Assembly (NCBI GenBank): GCA_046294735.1
Contig: JBKBKB010000004.1
Coordinates: 1-64,000 of the forward strand
DNA: 64,000 nt
Direction: 5' to 3'
Source of the DNA: 34-65-8 sp046294735
GTDB taxonomy: Bacteria > Pseudomonadota > Alphaproteobacteria > Sphingomonadales > Sphingomonadaceae
Shown: piece after piece, positions 41,758-50,975 of the stretch
Layout of the letters: the number at the start of each line of letters is the position of its first letter
How positions within the stretch are numbered: position 1 is the first letter of the stretch
Notes under the pieces: generated by a model
What the model saw: only the letters and a program-made list of their open reading frames with translations
Told to the model about the DNA's origin: nothing
Databases searched by the model: none
Made by a program: the position numbers and the translations under genes

Positions 41758-43557
41758 TCAGCGCAGTCGCTCGACCACCTGGCCCGCATCGCTGGTGAAG
41801 GTAAATCCGTCCAGCCCGGCTTTCTTCAAGGCCGCGAGCGCGGCAGTGGCCGCACGTGGGCTGTCATATGGCCCGGCCAGAAGGCGGTTGGCCTGCCCCC
41901 AAGGGGTCACATGCGGTTCCATCTTCCCGAGGACATCCGGCGCCTTGCCCGCAAACCGGCGCCAGTCGAACCGCAGTGCGGACTTGTCCCGTCCGGTGGC
42001 AAGCTGGACCCAGTGCCGACTGGGATGGGCCGGGGGCGGCGGCGGCTTGGCTGCGGGCGGTTCGGGCTTCTTTTCAACCTCTCGCGGAGGCGTGATCCGG
42101 GTGATATCAACCGCTTCGGGCGAACGCGGTACCGTTGTCGAAGGCCGGGCCGCCAGATCAGCAAAGGCGTCGGCGACGCGGGCGGCAGCGGGCGCCGCGG
42201 CAGGAACCGGCTCCGGCAACAGGGACGCTGGCTGAGGCGCTGGCTGAGGCGCGGGCTGAGGCGTGGGCTGAGGCGTGGGCTGGGCTGTTACGGGTGCCAC
42301 ACTTGCAGGCGGACTGGCCGCCGGGGTCACCGGGGCAACCCGCGCCAGATCAAATCCCGGCTGCGGTAAGGTGGCAGGCGTGGCGGCGGCTGGTTCGCGC
42401 ACGGCGGCGGTCTCAACCGGTGCCACCACCGGCTCAGCCGCAGGGTTTGTTGACGTCTGAGGCTGGGGCCGAGCCTGGGCGGCAACAACGGCTGGCTGGG
42501 GCTGCGGTTCTGGTGGCGCTGTTTGCGCGACAACGCGCGGAGCCGGTTCTGGTGGCAGTTCCGGGGTTCGGGCTGCGGCAGTGACCGGAGGAGATTCTAC
42601 GATCGGTTCGGCTGTGCGACTGGCACCGCGCCCTGGCCGTCGGCGCTGCGCGGCGGACTCTGCGCGCGACGGTGCCGCCGACGCCTGGGGGCCAAGCGGC
42701 GCACCGCTGGGTGCAAGCGCCACGTCTGCCGACCGCGCAGCACCGGCGGCGCTGCGATAGGCGGCGATGCGGGGATCGTCGCGCCCGATCTGGGCCGCGC
42801 GCGGAAAATTGCCGAGATTGGCCGCGGCAGCCTGCTGCGCCGGGGTCAGGCGGCGCATGTAGGCAAGATAAGGTGCAATCCGCGCCGCCAAGTCAGCTGG
42901 CATCACCGCCTCGGTGATGGCGATGGCCTCCTTTTCCTCACCCAAGATCGCCAGCGCAAAGGCGCGGGTGCGATAGGCGGCGAAATCCTGCTTTTCCAAC
43001 AGGGGGTAGAGCGTGCGTTCGAACCCGTCACGATTGCCCTGGATCGCCTGGCTCAACGCCAGGCGGCGGCGCACCTCGTCTCCGTTCGCCCCGTTCAGCG
43101 CGCGTGCATATTCCTGCTGCGCAGCGGCGTTGTCGCCGACCAGATCATAGGCCAGCCCGCGGTCTGCCGCCATAGTGGCAGGCGGCGACCCGGCCTGCTC
43201 TGCGGCGCGAAACATGTCGATTGCGTCAACGGGCCGGTCAGACCGCAAATAGGCCTGGGCCAACCCCAGCTTGGCCCGAGCATTGGCTGGCTGGACTTCC
43301 TGAGCCCGGATGAAAAACCCGGCCGCTGCCTCTATATCGTCAAGCCGGAGCGAGGCGAAGCCTGCATCCAGCAAGGCTTCGACATCGCGGGCATCACGGG
43401 AAATGCGGCGCAGGGCGGAATTGAGTTCACCCACCGCCGGAGAGGGCAGCGGTTGAACCACCGCGCGCGAACCGGCGGACTGAGCCGCCGCCGGAACAAT
43501 GGCGGGACCGACAGCGAAAGCAGCCAGCACCGTTAACGTTAAGACATTCCGGTTCAT
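41758..43557 (-). CDS. TPR and SPOR domain protein, exported
   Basis: 599 residues. A signal peptide (LTLTVLAAFAVGPAIVPAAAQ) precedes a TPR-like helical region (about 30-230: GFASLRLDDIEAAAGFFIRAQEVQP, AKLGLAQAYLRSDRPVDAIDMFRAA). Residues about 260-510 are Pro/Ala/Gln-rich and disordered, with PQPTPQPA repeats. The last 80 residues (HWVQLATGRDKSALRFDWRRFAG ... ATAALAALKKAGLDGFTFTSDAG) form a SPOR domain that binds denuded glycan strands at the septum. Its position 123 bp downstream of ftsZ fits a role at the division site. Confidence 0.85.
   Translation of the reverse strand: MNRNVLTLTVLAAFAVGPAIVPAAAQSAGSRAVVQPLPSPAVGELNSALRRISRDARDVEALLDAGFASLRLDDIEAAAGFFIRAQEVQPANARAKLGLAQAYLRSDRPVDAIDMFRAAEQAGSPPATMAADRGLAYDLVGDNAAAQQEYARALNGANGDEVRRRLALSQAIQGNRDGFERTLYPLLEKQDFAAYRTRAFALAILGEEKEAIAITEAVMPADLAARIAPYLAYMRRLTPAQQAAAANLGNFPRAAQIGRDDPRIAAYRSAAGAARSADVALAPSGAPLGPQASAAPSRAESAAQRRRPGRGASRTAEPIVESPPVTAAARTPELPPEPAPRVVAQTAPPEPQPQPAVVAAQARPQPQTSTNPAAEPVVAPVETAAVREPAAATPATLPQPGFDLARVAPVTPAASPPASVAPVTAQPTPQPTPQPAPQPAPQPASLLPEPVPAAAPAAARVADAFADLAARPSTTVPRSPEAVDITRITPPREVEKKPEPPAAKPPPPPAHPSRHWVQLATGRDKSALRFDWRRFAGKAPDVLGKMEPHVTPWGQANRLLAGPYDSPRAATAALAALKKAGLDGFTFTSDAGQVVERLR
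42231..42278 (-). repeat. Four tandem 12-bp units encoding Pro-Gln-Pro-x
   Basis: Units starting GCTGAGGCG on the plus strand recur at 42231, 42243, 42255 and 42267, with a partial fifth at 42279. They encode the PQPA/PQPT repeats of the SPOR protein linker. In-frame expansion or contraction would vary linker length. Confidence 0.85.
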
Positions 43558-43680
43558 CGCGCCCCGCTTAGCCGGAAGCAGGCCTGACAGGCAATCGGCC
43601 AGCCCTGCTTTCCAGTGTTGCCGCGCTGCACTGTTGCGGGTCTGCGCTGAACCGGGGCCGAACAGAGGCCCGGCACCCGC

Positions 43681-45390
43681 TTACTGGTTGTTCTGGCGCC
43701 CCAGGAAACGCGGGATATTGAGCGAGCCGCCATTCCCGTCATCATCCTCACCTTCCTCGTCAGCCGATGAAGATGAGCCGCGCGAAAGGTTCGCCATACG
43801 CTCGAACAGGGTGCTACCCCCGCCGCCCTTGCCATCACCGCCGCCCGCAATCAGCCCGCGCCGCCGCCCCCCGGCAGGAGCCTGGACCGGCTCGTCTTGC
43901 TGTGCCAGACGATCGGCATCGAGCAGGAGTTCGTCCTGCTGTGCCGGTCGAGCAGGCACATCCTCGGCATCACCCGGCGCTTCGCCTTCCCCGGTCAAAT
44001 CGAGTGGTTGCTTGCGGTTTGGGGCATCATCGGCGTCACCCCAGTCATCTTCTGCGTCGCTTGGCGATTGGCCCGGTTCGTCGCCCCAGGCACCTTCGGC
44101 ATTGCTTTGCTGTGCCGGGCCTTCCTGTGCCGGATCCTCATCAGCTCCGGCCCGGCGCAGCCCGGCCAACGGATCGACGATACCGTCCACATCGTCCGTG
44201 TCTTCTTCGTCATACTCGTCGCCGTATTCACCGAAGCCAGCAAGCGACATCGGTTCCTCGGCGGGCAGTGCGGAGGCACCATCCTCGTTCAAAGCCCCTG
44301 CCTCGGCGTCTTCCATGGCGTCGAATTCGTCGTCCTCTGGCAGTTCGAGTACCGGGCGCTTGGGCGGACGGTTGCCGCCCAGCCGCAGGCCGTGGGTATC
44401 GCCGTCGGCATCGCGCATGCCGGAACCCGGTTCAATCCCGGTGGCAACCACCGACACGCGGATCTTGCCCTGCAGGTCGGGGTTGAAGGCCGACCCCCAG
44501 ATGATGTTGGCATCCTCGTCAACCAGTTCGCGAATGTGGTTGGCGGCCTCGTCCACTTCGAGCAGCTTCATGTCCTCGCCGCCGATGATCGAGATGATCA
44601 CGCCCTTGGCCCCGGCCATGCTGACGCCGTCGAGCAGCGGGTTGGCGATCGCACGTTCTGCCGCTTCGAGCGCGCGGTTGGGGCCTTCGCCCTCGCCGGT
44701 CCCCATCATTGCCTTGCCCATTTCCTCCATCACCGACTTCACGTCAGCGAAATCGAGGTTAATCAGGCCGGGCATGACCATCAGGTCGGTGATCGAACGC
44801 ACCCCTTGCTGCAGGACCTCGTCCGCCAGCATGAAGGCTTCCTTGAAGGTTGTCTCCGCCTTGGCGACCAGGAACAGATTCTGGTTGGGAATGACGATCA
44901 GGGTATCGACGTGGCGCTGGAGTTCTTCGATCCCGGCATCGGCAGCGCGCATCCGGCGCGTGCCTTCGAACAGGAACGGCTTGGTCACCACGCCCACGGT
45001 CAGCACGCCCATCCGGCGGGCCGCCTCGGCAATCACTGGTGCAGCGCCCGTGCCAGTGCCGCCGCCCATCCCGGCGGCGATAAATACCATGTTGACGCCC
45101 TGAAGAATGTTCTGAATTGCCTCGACCGTTTCTTCAGCCGCTGCCTTGCCCACTTCCGGCCGCGCCCCGGCACCCAGGCCGCCAGTAATTTCCGGTCCGA
45201 GCTGGATGCGGGTTTCAGCCGGCGAGGTATTGAGCGCCTGCGCATCCGTGTTAGCCACGACGAACTCCACCCCTTCGATCTGGGCGGCGATCATGTTGGC
45301 GATGGCGTTTCCGCCTGCGCCGCCGACACCTATAACGGTAATGCGGGGGCGCAATTCGTCTGAATACGCTGGGCCGATACTGATGCTCAT
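43681..45390 (-). CDS. ftsZ: Cell division GTPase FtsZ with long acidic linker
   Basis: 569 residues from the ATG at 45390 (GGAGGG site 7 nt upstream). The tubulin-like GTPase core (about 13-320) has VIGVGGAGGNAIANM, the G-box GGGTGTG at 109-115, NQNLFLVA and the T7 loop NLDFADVKSVM. The linker (about 335-555) is very acidic and disordered (DDEFDAMEDAEAG, GEYGDEYDEEDTDD). The C-terminal peptide LNIPRFLGRQ binds FtsA and other partners. Alphaproteobacterial FtsZ is often long; this one is at the upper range. The open frame extends upstream into the ftsA-ftsZ gap without similarity. Confidence 0.97.
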   Translation of the reverse strand: MSISIGPAYSDELRPRITVIGVGGAGGNAIANMIAAQIEGVEFVVANTDAQALNTSPAETRIQLGPEITGGLGAGARPEVGKAAAEETVEAIQNILQGVNMVFIAAGMGGGTGTGAAPVIAEAARRMGVLTVGVVTKPFLFEGTRRMRAADAGIEELQRHVDTLIVIPNQNLFLVAKAETTFKEAFMLADEVLQQGVRSITDLMVMPGLINLDFADVKSVMEEMGKAMMGTGEGEGPNRALEAAERAIANPLLDGVSMAGAKGVIISIIGGEDMKLLEVDEAANHIRELVDEDANIIWGSAFNPDLQGKIRVSVVATGIEPGSGMRDADGDTHGLRLGGNRPPKRPVLELPEDDEFDAMEDAEAGALNEDGASALPAEEPMSLAGFGEYGDEYDEEDTDDVDGIVDPLAGLRRAGADEDPAQEGPAQQSNAEGAWGDEPGQSPSDAEDDWGDADDAPNRKQPLDLTGEGEAPGDAEDVPARPAQQDELLLDADRLAQQDEPVQAPAGGRRRGLIAGGGDGKGGGGSTLFERMANLSRGSSSSADEEGEDDDGNGGSLNIPRFLGRQNNQ

Positions 45391-45452
45391 GGGTATTCCC
45401 TCCACAGGATTGCCTGCGACAACCGGTATTTGGCGTAACTGTGACACATTCC

Positions 45453-45512
45453 GAATCGGGCGGGCATAGCGCGACCGGCCTTTTCCACAGTAGCAACCAC
45501 ATGTTGTCCACA
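45453..45512. promoter_or_regulatory. DnaA-box-like sites and a GANTC site before ftsZ
   Basis: In the 127-bp ftsA-ftsZ gap the plus strand has TTTTCCACA at 45481-45489 (fits TTWTNCACA) and TTGTCCACA at 45504-45512 (one mismatch), in the same direction and 23 bp apart. A CcrM-type GANTC site (GAATC) lies at 45453-45457. In Caulobacter both DnaA and GANTC methylation influence ftsZ transcription. Function here is inferred from that precedent. Confidence 0.5.
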
Positions 45513-45517
45513 ACTCA

Positions 45518-46798
45518 TCAGAAATACTCCCGCATCGCCCGCGCCACCCGGCCGATCAGGCCCTTGCGGGCGAAGCGTGATGTTTCCTGATAACGCGAGC
45601 CCACCGAACGGATGTCGATCGGATCCTCGGCTGCGTAGAGGCACAGACCGGCCAAGGTTGCAAATCCGGGCGTGGCGTGTGCTTCTGGCAATCCGCGCAG
45701 CGCGGGCGGCTTGCCGATCCGGACCGGGCGGCCCAGCGCGGTCTGGGCGTATTCGGCCATCCCGGCCAGTTCGGCTCCGCCTCCGGTCAGCACCACCTGA
45801 CCGCCGCGAGCGCCGGAAAACCCCATGTCCTTGAGCGCCTTGCCAATCTCGTTGGTCAGGCGGGCAAGCTGTTCGGTGACCACCGAGATCAACTCGGCGC
45901 GGGCGATCTGGCCCACCCCATCACCCGAGTGCCCGGAAGGCGCAGCACCGTTTTCGCCCGGCCCCAGCAGCGGGATCATTTCGCGGTGGTCGGTCCGGCT
46001 GGCAATCGCCGATCCTGAAACGCACTTCAGACGTTCCGCCTGGAACCGCCGAATGCCGAAAGCAGACGCCACCGCGTCGGTAATATCGCCTGATCCCATC
46101 GCGATCGGCTGGAGGCCCAGCAGCATCCCGCCCGCATAAACCGATACATTGGTCACTTCGCCGCCAATCTCGACCAGCGCAGTGCCGAGCTCGCGTTCTT
46201 CCGGCGAGAGGCAGGCGAACCCGCCCGCAATCGGCGCGGCCACCACGGCCTCGACCGTTAGGTGCGCGCTCTCGACCGCTTCGATCAGGTTCCTGATCGG
46301 TGCCCCATCCGCCAGCATGACGTGGATATCGACCCCCAACCTTTCGGCATGAAGCCCTTTCGGGTTGGCCACCCCATGGGCGCTATCGAGCGTGTAATGC
46401 GCAGGCTGGGCGTGCAGGACCATCCGGCCATCGGGCTGGATACTGTCCCGCGCCAGCAGCAGCAGTTGCTCGACGTCCTCTTCCTCGATCCGGCGGCCGC
46501 CGATATCGACCTCGACCCGCGCCACCTGGCTTGCCAGCCCGGCCCCCGCGCACCCGACCCAGACGCTCGACACACGGGTTCCGGAGGCCTTCTCGGCCCG
46601 CTCCAGCGCATCACGGATGGCGTAGGTCGCAGCTGCCATGTCGGTCACATAGCCGCGCCGGATACCCTGGCTGGCGCGGTGGCCAGTGCCCAGCACAATC
46701 ATCTCGCCGGTCTCGGAAATGCCCAGGATCATGGCCGAGATGCGGAATGATCCTGCGTTGATTGCGGCAAACACCTTGGAGATACGCGGCAGGGCCAT
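45518..46798 (-). CDS. ftsA: Cell division protein FtsA
   Basis: 426 residues, ATG sharing one base with the ftsQ stop. The actin-like fold has phosphate-1 (VFAAINAGSFRISAMIL), the 1C/SHS2 region (VSSVWVGCAGAGL), phosphate-2 (LGTALVEIGGEVTNVSVYAGG) and the adenosine motif (GGQVVLTGGGAELAGM). The C-terminal amphipathic helix (RKGLIGRVARAMREYF) anchors FtsZ to the membrane. It is the last gene of the overlapping dcw chain; ftsZ follows after 127 bp. Confidence 0.97.
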   Translation of the reverse strand: MALPRISKVFAAINAGSFRISAMILGISETGEMIVLGTGHRASQGIRRGYVTDMAAATYAIRDALERAEKASGTRVSSVWVGCAGAGLASQVARVEVDIGGRRIEEEDVEQLLLLARDSIQPDGRMVLHAQPAHYTLDSAHGVANPKGLHAERLGVDIHVMLADGAPIRNLIEAVESAHLTVEAVVAAPIAGGFACLSPEERELGTALVEIGGEVTNVSVYAGGMLLGLQPIAMGSGDITDAVASAFGIRRFQAERLKCVSGSAIASRTDHREMIPLLGPGENGAAPSGHSGDGVGQIARAELISVVTEQLARLTNEIGKALKDMGFSGARGGQVVLTGGGAELAGMAEYAQTALGRPVRIGKPPALRGLPEAHATPGFATLAGLCLYAAEDPIDIRSVGSRYQETSRFARKGLIGRVARAMREYF

Positions 46799-47703
46799 CA
46801 GTTCGTTTCCTTCGCCTGCACCTGTTCCGCGGCCCGGCCGGGAACCCGCATGATCACCCGGTCAGGCACGCGCATGTCAAACCGCGCGACTTTGCCTCCG
46901 ATCAGGCGGTTCTGGCCGTCGAGCCGCGCAAACGCCACCAGTGCCCCGGCGGATTCATCGTCCCCTTGTGGCAGGGCAATGATCTGCCCGGTCTTGAAGG
47001 TCAGGTTCCAGCGCCGGTTTCCGACCCATTCGGCACTTTCGATCTGCGGACGCAAGGCGGGTGCACTGTCGATCAGCTTGTCCAGCGCCGCGATCTGCAT
47101 GGCCGCGCCCGGCCCCTGGACCAGCAGCATGCCCTTGGCGTTGGCGGCTGAGATCGGTTCCAGTTCAACCCCGTCGTCATCGATCAGCACCAGCCGGTCC
47201 GGCTTCTTCAGTACGGCATGGGGCACGCGCTCGACCACGTCGACCACCAGGGTATCGGGCAGCTGGCGTGACACGCGCGCGTCCTTGACCCATGACAGCG
47301 CCAGCAGTTCCTTGCGCACTTGATCCAGGTCGACGAACGGCATCGGCTGGTCCCGCTGGGCCAGGGCCTTCTCGTAGACCTTGAGTTGGTTCATCCGTTC
47401 GACCCCGGTCACGCGGACCCGGCGGACCTCAAACCCGGCGTCGGCAGCGACCACGCCCAACTGATGCTGGGCGAGCGCTGGCAGCCCGGCAATGCTGGCC
47501 ACAAACCAGGCGAGCGTAGCCGCCAGCGCCAGGACGATCGCCAGAAAAGCGCGCTCGAGCTGCTCCTGGGTAAACGGCAGCACGGCCAGCACCGAGCCGA
47601 ACATCGACCCCGTGCGGGCCTGCGCCCGCCGTGCCGCCTGCCGCCGCCCGTTGGCCGCCGCAACCCGCCGCGCGGCCGGCGCCTTGCGCGTGACCTTAGC
47701 CAT
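46798..47703 (-). CDS. ftsQ: Cell division protein FtsQ
   Basis: 301 residues from the ATG at 47703, preceded by GGGGG with 5-nt spacing; an ATG at 47715 is the alternative. A basic cytoplasmic head (TRKAPAARRVAAANGRRQAARR) precedes one membrane helix (about 50-72). The POTRA domain (about 90-160: EVRRVRVTGVERMNQLKVYEKAL, FVDLDQVRKELLALSWVKDARVSRQLPDTLVVDVVER in pieces) and the beta domain follow. FtsQ links early and late divisome parts. It overlaps ddlB by 8 bp and ftsA by 1 bp. Confidence 0.93.
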   Translation of the reverse strand: MAKVTRKAPAARRVAAANGRRQAARRAQARTGSMFGSVLAVLPFTQEQLERAFLAIVLALAATLAWFVASIAGLPALAQHQLGVVAADAGFEVRRVRVTGVERMNQLKVYEKALAQRDQPMPFVDLDQVRKELLALSWVKDARVSRQLPDTLVVDVVERVPHAVLKKPDRLVLIDDDGVELEPISAANAKGMLLVQGPGAAMQIAALDKLIDSAPALRPQIESAEWVGNRRWNLTFKTGQIIALPQGDDESAGALVAFARLDGQNRLIGGKVARFDMRVPDRVIMRVPGRAAEQVQAKETN

Positions 47704-48667
47704 GTTTGCCCCCATTCTTCTGGTGCACCCGAAGTGCTTCTGCCACGATCGCCTCGACCAGGTCCTCGTAGCTCATCCCGCAATACCGTGCCTGTTCCGG
47801 CACCAGGCTGAGCGGGGTCATGCCCGGCTGGGTGTTGGTCTCCAGCACGAACAACCCGTCCTCACCTTGCTCGTCATCCCAGCGGAAATCGGTGCGGCTG
47901 CACCCCTTGCACCCCAGCACCCGGTGCGCGCGCACGGCATAGTCCATGCACAATGCGGCAATGTTTTCAGGAATATCGGCCGGGCAGACATGATCGGTCA
48001 TGCCGTCGGTGTATTTGGCGTCGAAATCATAGAAGCCGGACTTTGGCACCAGTTCGGTCACGGTCAGCGCGCGCGGGCCGTCCGGGCCGTCAATCACCGC
48101 CACGGTCATCTCGCGCCCGGGGATGTAGGGTTCGGCAAGAAGGCTCTCGAATTCCTGCCACGGCCCCTTGGCCTCGCGCGCGATCGGGTTGCCGTAATTG
48201 CCATCGGCGGTAACGATCGCCACCCCGACCGAGGAGCCTTCGTTGACCGGTTTGAGCACATAGGGGCGCGGCAGCGGGTCACGCTCGAACAGTTCCGCAC
48301 TGCGCACGATCCGTCCGCCCGGCATGGGCACACCGTGCGGCACCAGCGCCTGCTTGGTCAGTTCCTTGTCGATCGCGATGACCGAGGTGGCGAGGCCGGA
48401 ATGCGTATAGGGCACGCCCATCAGGTCGAGCATACCCTGGACCGTGCCGTCTTCGCCCGGAACGCCGTGGAGCGCGTTGAACACCACGTCAGGGGCAGCC
48501 TCGGCGATACGGGCAGCGACCTGACGGTCCATGTCGATCCGGGTGACGCGATGCCCACGCGCCTCCAGCGCCTTGGCGACACCTTCGCCGCTCATCAGCG
48601 AAACCGGGCGTTCGTTGGCCCAGCCGCCCATCAGCACGGCGACGTGATATGTCCGGTCGAGGCTCAT
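47696..48667 (-). CDS. ddlB: D-alanine-D-alanine ligase
   Basis: 323 residues from MSLDRTYHVAVLMGG at 48667 (ATGA overlap with murB). ATP-grasp motifs: HGVPGEDGTVQGMLDLMGVPYTHSG, VLKPVNEGSSVGVAIV (about 150), ALTVTELVPKSGFYDFDAKY, SRTDFRWDD and LETNTQPGMTPLSLVPEQA. It makes the D-Ala-D-Ala dipeptide for MurF. It stands between murB and ftsQ, as in many proteobacteria. Confidence 0.95.
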   Translation of the reverse strand: MSLDRTYHVAVLMGGWANERPVSLMSGEGVAKALEARGHRVTRIDMDRQVAARIAEAAPDVVFNALHGVPGEDGTVQGMLDLMGVPYTHSGLATSVIAIDKELTKQALVPHGVPMPGGRIVRSAELFERDPLPRPYVLKPVNEGSSVGVAIVTADGNYGNPIAREAKGPWQEFESLLAEPYIPGREMTVAVIDGPDGPRALTVTELVPKSGFYDFDAKYTDGMTDHVCPADIPENIAALCMDYAVRAHRVLGCKGCSRTDFRWDDEQGEDGLFVLETNTQPGMTPLSLVPEQARYCGMSYEDLVEAIVAEALRVHQKNGGKHG

Positions 48668-49557
48668 GCCCGCCCTACTCGCTGGATTTCCCATTCAAGG
48701 CTCACGCCCGACTTCTCCTTGACCCGGCGGCGCACTTCCTCTCCCAGCGCTTCGATCTCGCCGCTGGTCGCTTCGCCGGTGTTGATGAGGAAATTGGTGT
48801 GTTTCTCGCTCACCTGCGCCCCGCCCAGCCTGAGCCCGCGACAGCCGGCCTCGTCAACCAGTTGCCAAGCCTTGCGGCCTTGTGGATTCTTGAAGGTCGA
48901 ACCGCCGGTCTTGCTGCGCAGCGGTTGGCTTTCCTCTCGGCTCGCGGCGATGCGGTCCATTTCCGCCTGGATGGCTTCGGGTTTGCCGGTGTGCCCGCGA
49001 AACCGCGCGGCGACCACGATCGCGCCTTCGGGCAATTCGCTGTGGCGATAGGTGTAGCCCAGCGCCTTGACCGGCAGAGTCTTCACCTCGCCCGAGCGCA
49101 GCACCACATCGCAGTCGATCAGGATGTCCTTGACCTCACCGCCATAAGCGCCGCCGTTCATCCGCACGAACCCGCCGACCGTGCCGGGGATCGACCGCAG
49201 GAACTCAAGGCCCGCAATGCCATGGTCGCGCGCAGTGGAGGAAACCAGGATCCCGCTTGCCCCGCCGCCGCAATCGAGCGTCTGCTCGCCCAGCCAGCTG
49301 ACCTTTGCAAACGCCTTGCCCAGCCGCACCACCACACCGGGCACTCCGCCATCGCGCACGATCAGGTTGGAGCCAAGGCCGAGCGCCATGACCGGCATCG
49401 CCGAATCGAGCTCGCGCAGAAACGCGGTCAGGTCGTCAAGGTCGGCCGGTTCGAACAACCATTCGGCTGCGCCGCCGCTCTTGAACCAGACCAGTTTGGC
49501 CAGCGGCGCGTTGGCGGTGAGCTTGCCCCGCACCCGTGGAAGCGTGTCGGCCATCAT
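48664..49557 (-). CDS. murB: UDP-N-acetylenolpyruvoylglucosamine reductase
   Basis: 297 residues, start overlapping the murC stop (ATGA). FAD-binding motifs LGLGSNLIVRDGG (about 58-70) and RSIPGTVGGFVRMNGGAYG (about 120-138) are present. The active loop GSTFKNPQG holds the proton-donating Ser, and CRGLRLGGAQVSEKHTNFLINTG marks the C-terminal type I domain with the catalytic Glu. It reduces the enolpyruvyl group to give UDP-MurNAc. Confidence 0.96.
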   Translation of the reverse strand: MMADTLPRVRGKLTANAPLAKLVWFKSGGAAEWLFEPADLDDLTAFLRELDSAMPVMALGLGSNLIVRDGGVPGVVVRLGKAFAKVSWLGEQTLDCGGGASGILVSSTARDHGIAGLEFLRSIPGTVGGFVRMNGGAYGGEVKDILIDCDVVLRSGEVKTLPVKALGYTYRHSELPEGAIVVAARFRGHTGKPEAIQAEMDRIAASREESQPLRSKTGGSTFKNPQGRKAWQLVDEAGCRGLRLGGAQVSEKHTNFLINTGEATSGEIEALGEEVRRRVKEKSGVSLEWEIQRVGRA

Positions 49558-50975
49558 CCGGCCTTCCTCGTGGCAATGGCGTCGGCGAGACCAGCAGCCC
49601 AGCGGGTGATGTCGCCTGCGCCGAGACAGACCACCAGGTCGCCCGGGCCGACTTCACCCGCCAGCACATCGGCCAGCGCATCCATGTCCGCAACCGTCGC
49701 TGCCGAGCGGTGCCCGCGTGCTTTTAGTCCGGCAACCAGCGCCTCTGCATCGACGCCTTCGATCGGCTCTTCCCCTGCGGTATAGACCGGGGTGACATAG
49801 ACCGTGTCGGCATCGTTGAAGCAGGTCTGGAACTCGTCCATCAGGTCACGCAAACGGGTGAACCGGTGCGGCTGGGCGACAGCGAACACGCGCCCGCCGC
49901 CATTGCCGGTCACGCTTTCACGCGCAGCGGCCAGCACAGCGCGGATTTCGACCGGGTGGTGCGCGTAGTCGTCGATCACCGTCGCGCCGGCGACCTCGCC
50001 CATGCGGGTGAACCGCCGCCGGACTCCGCCAAAGCTGGCAAAGCCCCTGCGGATCACCTCGTCCGGACAGCCCATCTCGATCGCCACCGCAATCGCCGCC
50101 AGCGCATTCTGGACGTTATGGCGGCCGGGCATGGGGAGCTGAACGCCCTCGATCCGCCGGTCTTCCTGGCCGCGCTGTCGCACCACCACGTCGAACTGGT
50201 TACCACCACCAACCGGGCGAACATTAACCCCGCAGATATCGGCCTGGAGCGAGAACCCGTAGGTCACCACCCGGCGGTCCCGCACCTGGCCGACCAGATT
50301 CTGCACTTCAGGATGATCGATGCACAGGATCGCCGCGCCGTAGAACGGCACATTGTGGATGAATTCGACAAAGGCCCGCCGCACCCCGTCGAAATCGCCG
50401 TAGTGGTCGAGATGCTCGGGATCGATATTGGTGACCACCGCAATGGTGCCGTCGAGCCGGAGGAAGCTGCCATCGCTTTCGTCGGCCTCGACCACCATCC
50501 AGTCACTGTCACCCAGCCGCGCGTTGGAGCCATACTGTTCGATAATGCCGCCGTTAATCACGGTCGGATCGATCTCGCCAGCATCCAGCAGGGCGGCAAT
50601 CATGCTGGTGGTTGTGGTCTTGCCATGGGTTCCGGCAATCGCCACGGTGCTCTTGAGCCGCATCAGCTCGGCCAGCATTTCCGCGCGGCGCACCACCGGG
50701 ATGCGCGCTTCGAGCGCGGCGGCAACTTCAGGATTGGTGCGGCGAACGGCAGTGGAGGTGACCACTACCGCCACCCCGTCAACGTTGTCCGCCGCGTGGC
50801 CGACCATGACCCGGATGCCGCGCGCCCGCAGGCGCTGCACGCTCGGCCCTTCAGCAATGTCGGACCCCTGCACCGTGTAGCCGAGGTTGTGCATTACTTC
50901 GGCAATGCCGGACATGCCGATCCCGCCGATGCCGACGAAATGGATCGTGCCGATATCGGTGGAAACGCCTTTCAC
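49554..50975 (-). CDS. murC: UDP-N-acetylmuramate-L-alanine ligase
   Basis: 473 residues from a GTG whose GTGA overlaps the murG stop. N-terminal IHFVGIGGIGMSGIAEVMHNLGY binds the UDP moiety. The ATP loop is VAIAGTHGKTTTTSMIA (about 112-128), followed by VVEADESDGSFL and VVTNIDPEHLDHYGDF. The C-terminal ligase domain has YAHHPVEIRAVL. It adds L-Ala to UDP-MurNAc. Neighbours on both sides overlap. Confidence 0.97.
   Translation of the reverse strand: MKGVSTDIGTIHFVGIGGIGMSGIAEVMHNLGYTVQGSDIAEGPSVQRLRARGIRVMVGHAADNVDGVAVVVTSTAVRRTNPEVAAALEARIPVVRRAEMLAELMRLKSTVAIAGTHGKTTTTSMIAALLDAGEIDPTVINGGIIEQYGSNARLGDSDWMVVEADESDGSFLRLDGTIAVVTNIDPEHLDHYGDFDGVRRAFVEFIHNVPFYGAAILCIDHPEVQNLVGQVRDRRVVTYGFSLQADICGVNVRPVGGGNQFDVVVRQRGQEDRRIEGVQLPMPGRHNVQNALAAIAVAIEMGCPDEVIRRGFASFGGVRRRFTRMGEVAGATVIDDYAHHPVEIRAVLAAARESVTGNGGGRVFAVAQPHRFTRLRDLMDEFQTCFNDADTVYVTPVYTAGEEPIEGVDAEALVAGLKARGHRSAATVADMDALADVLAGEVGPGDLVVCLGAGDITRWAAGLADAIATRKAG

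Noticed and set aside
45391..45513. N-terminal extension of FtsZ into the ftsA-ftsZ gap
   Set aside because: Extension has no FtsZ similarity and would cover the likely promoter; the GGAGGG site points to the ATG at 45390.
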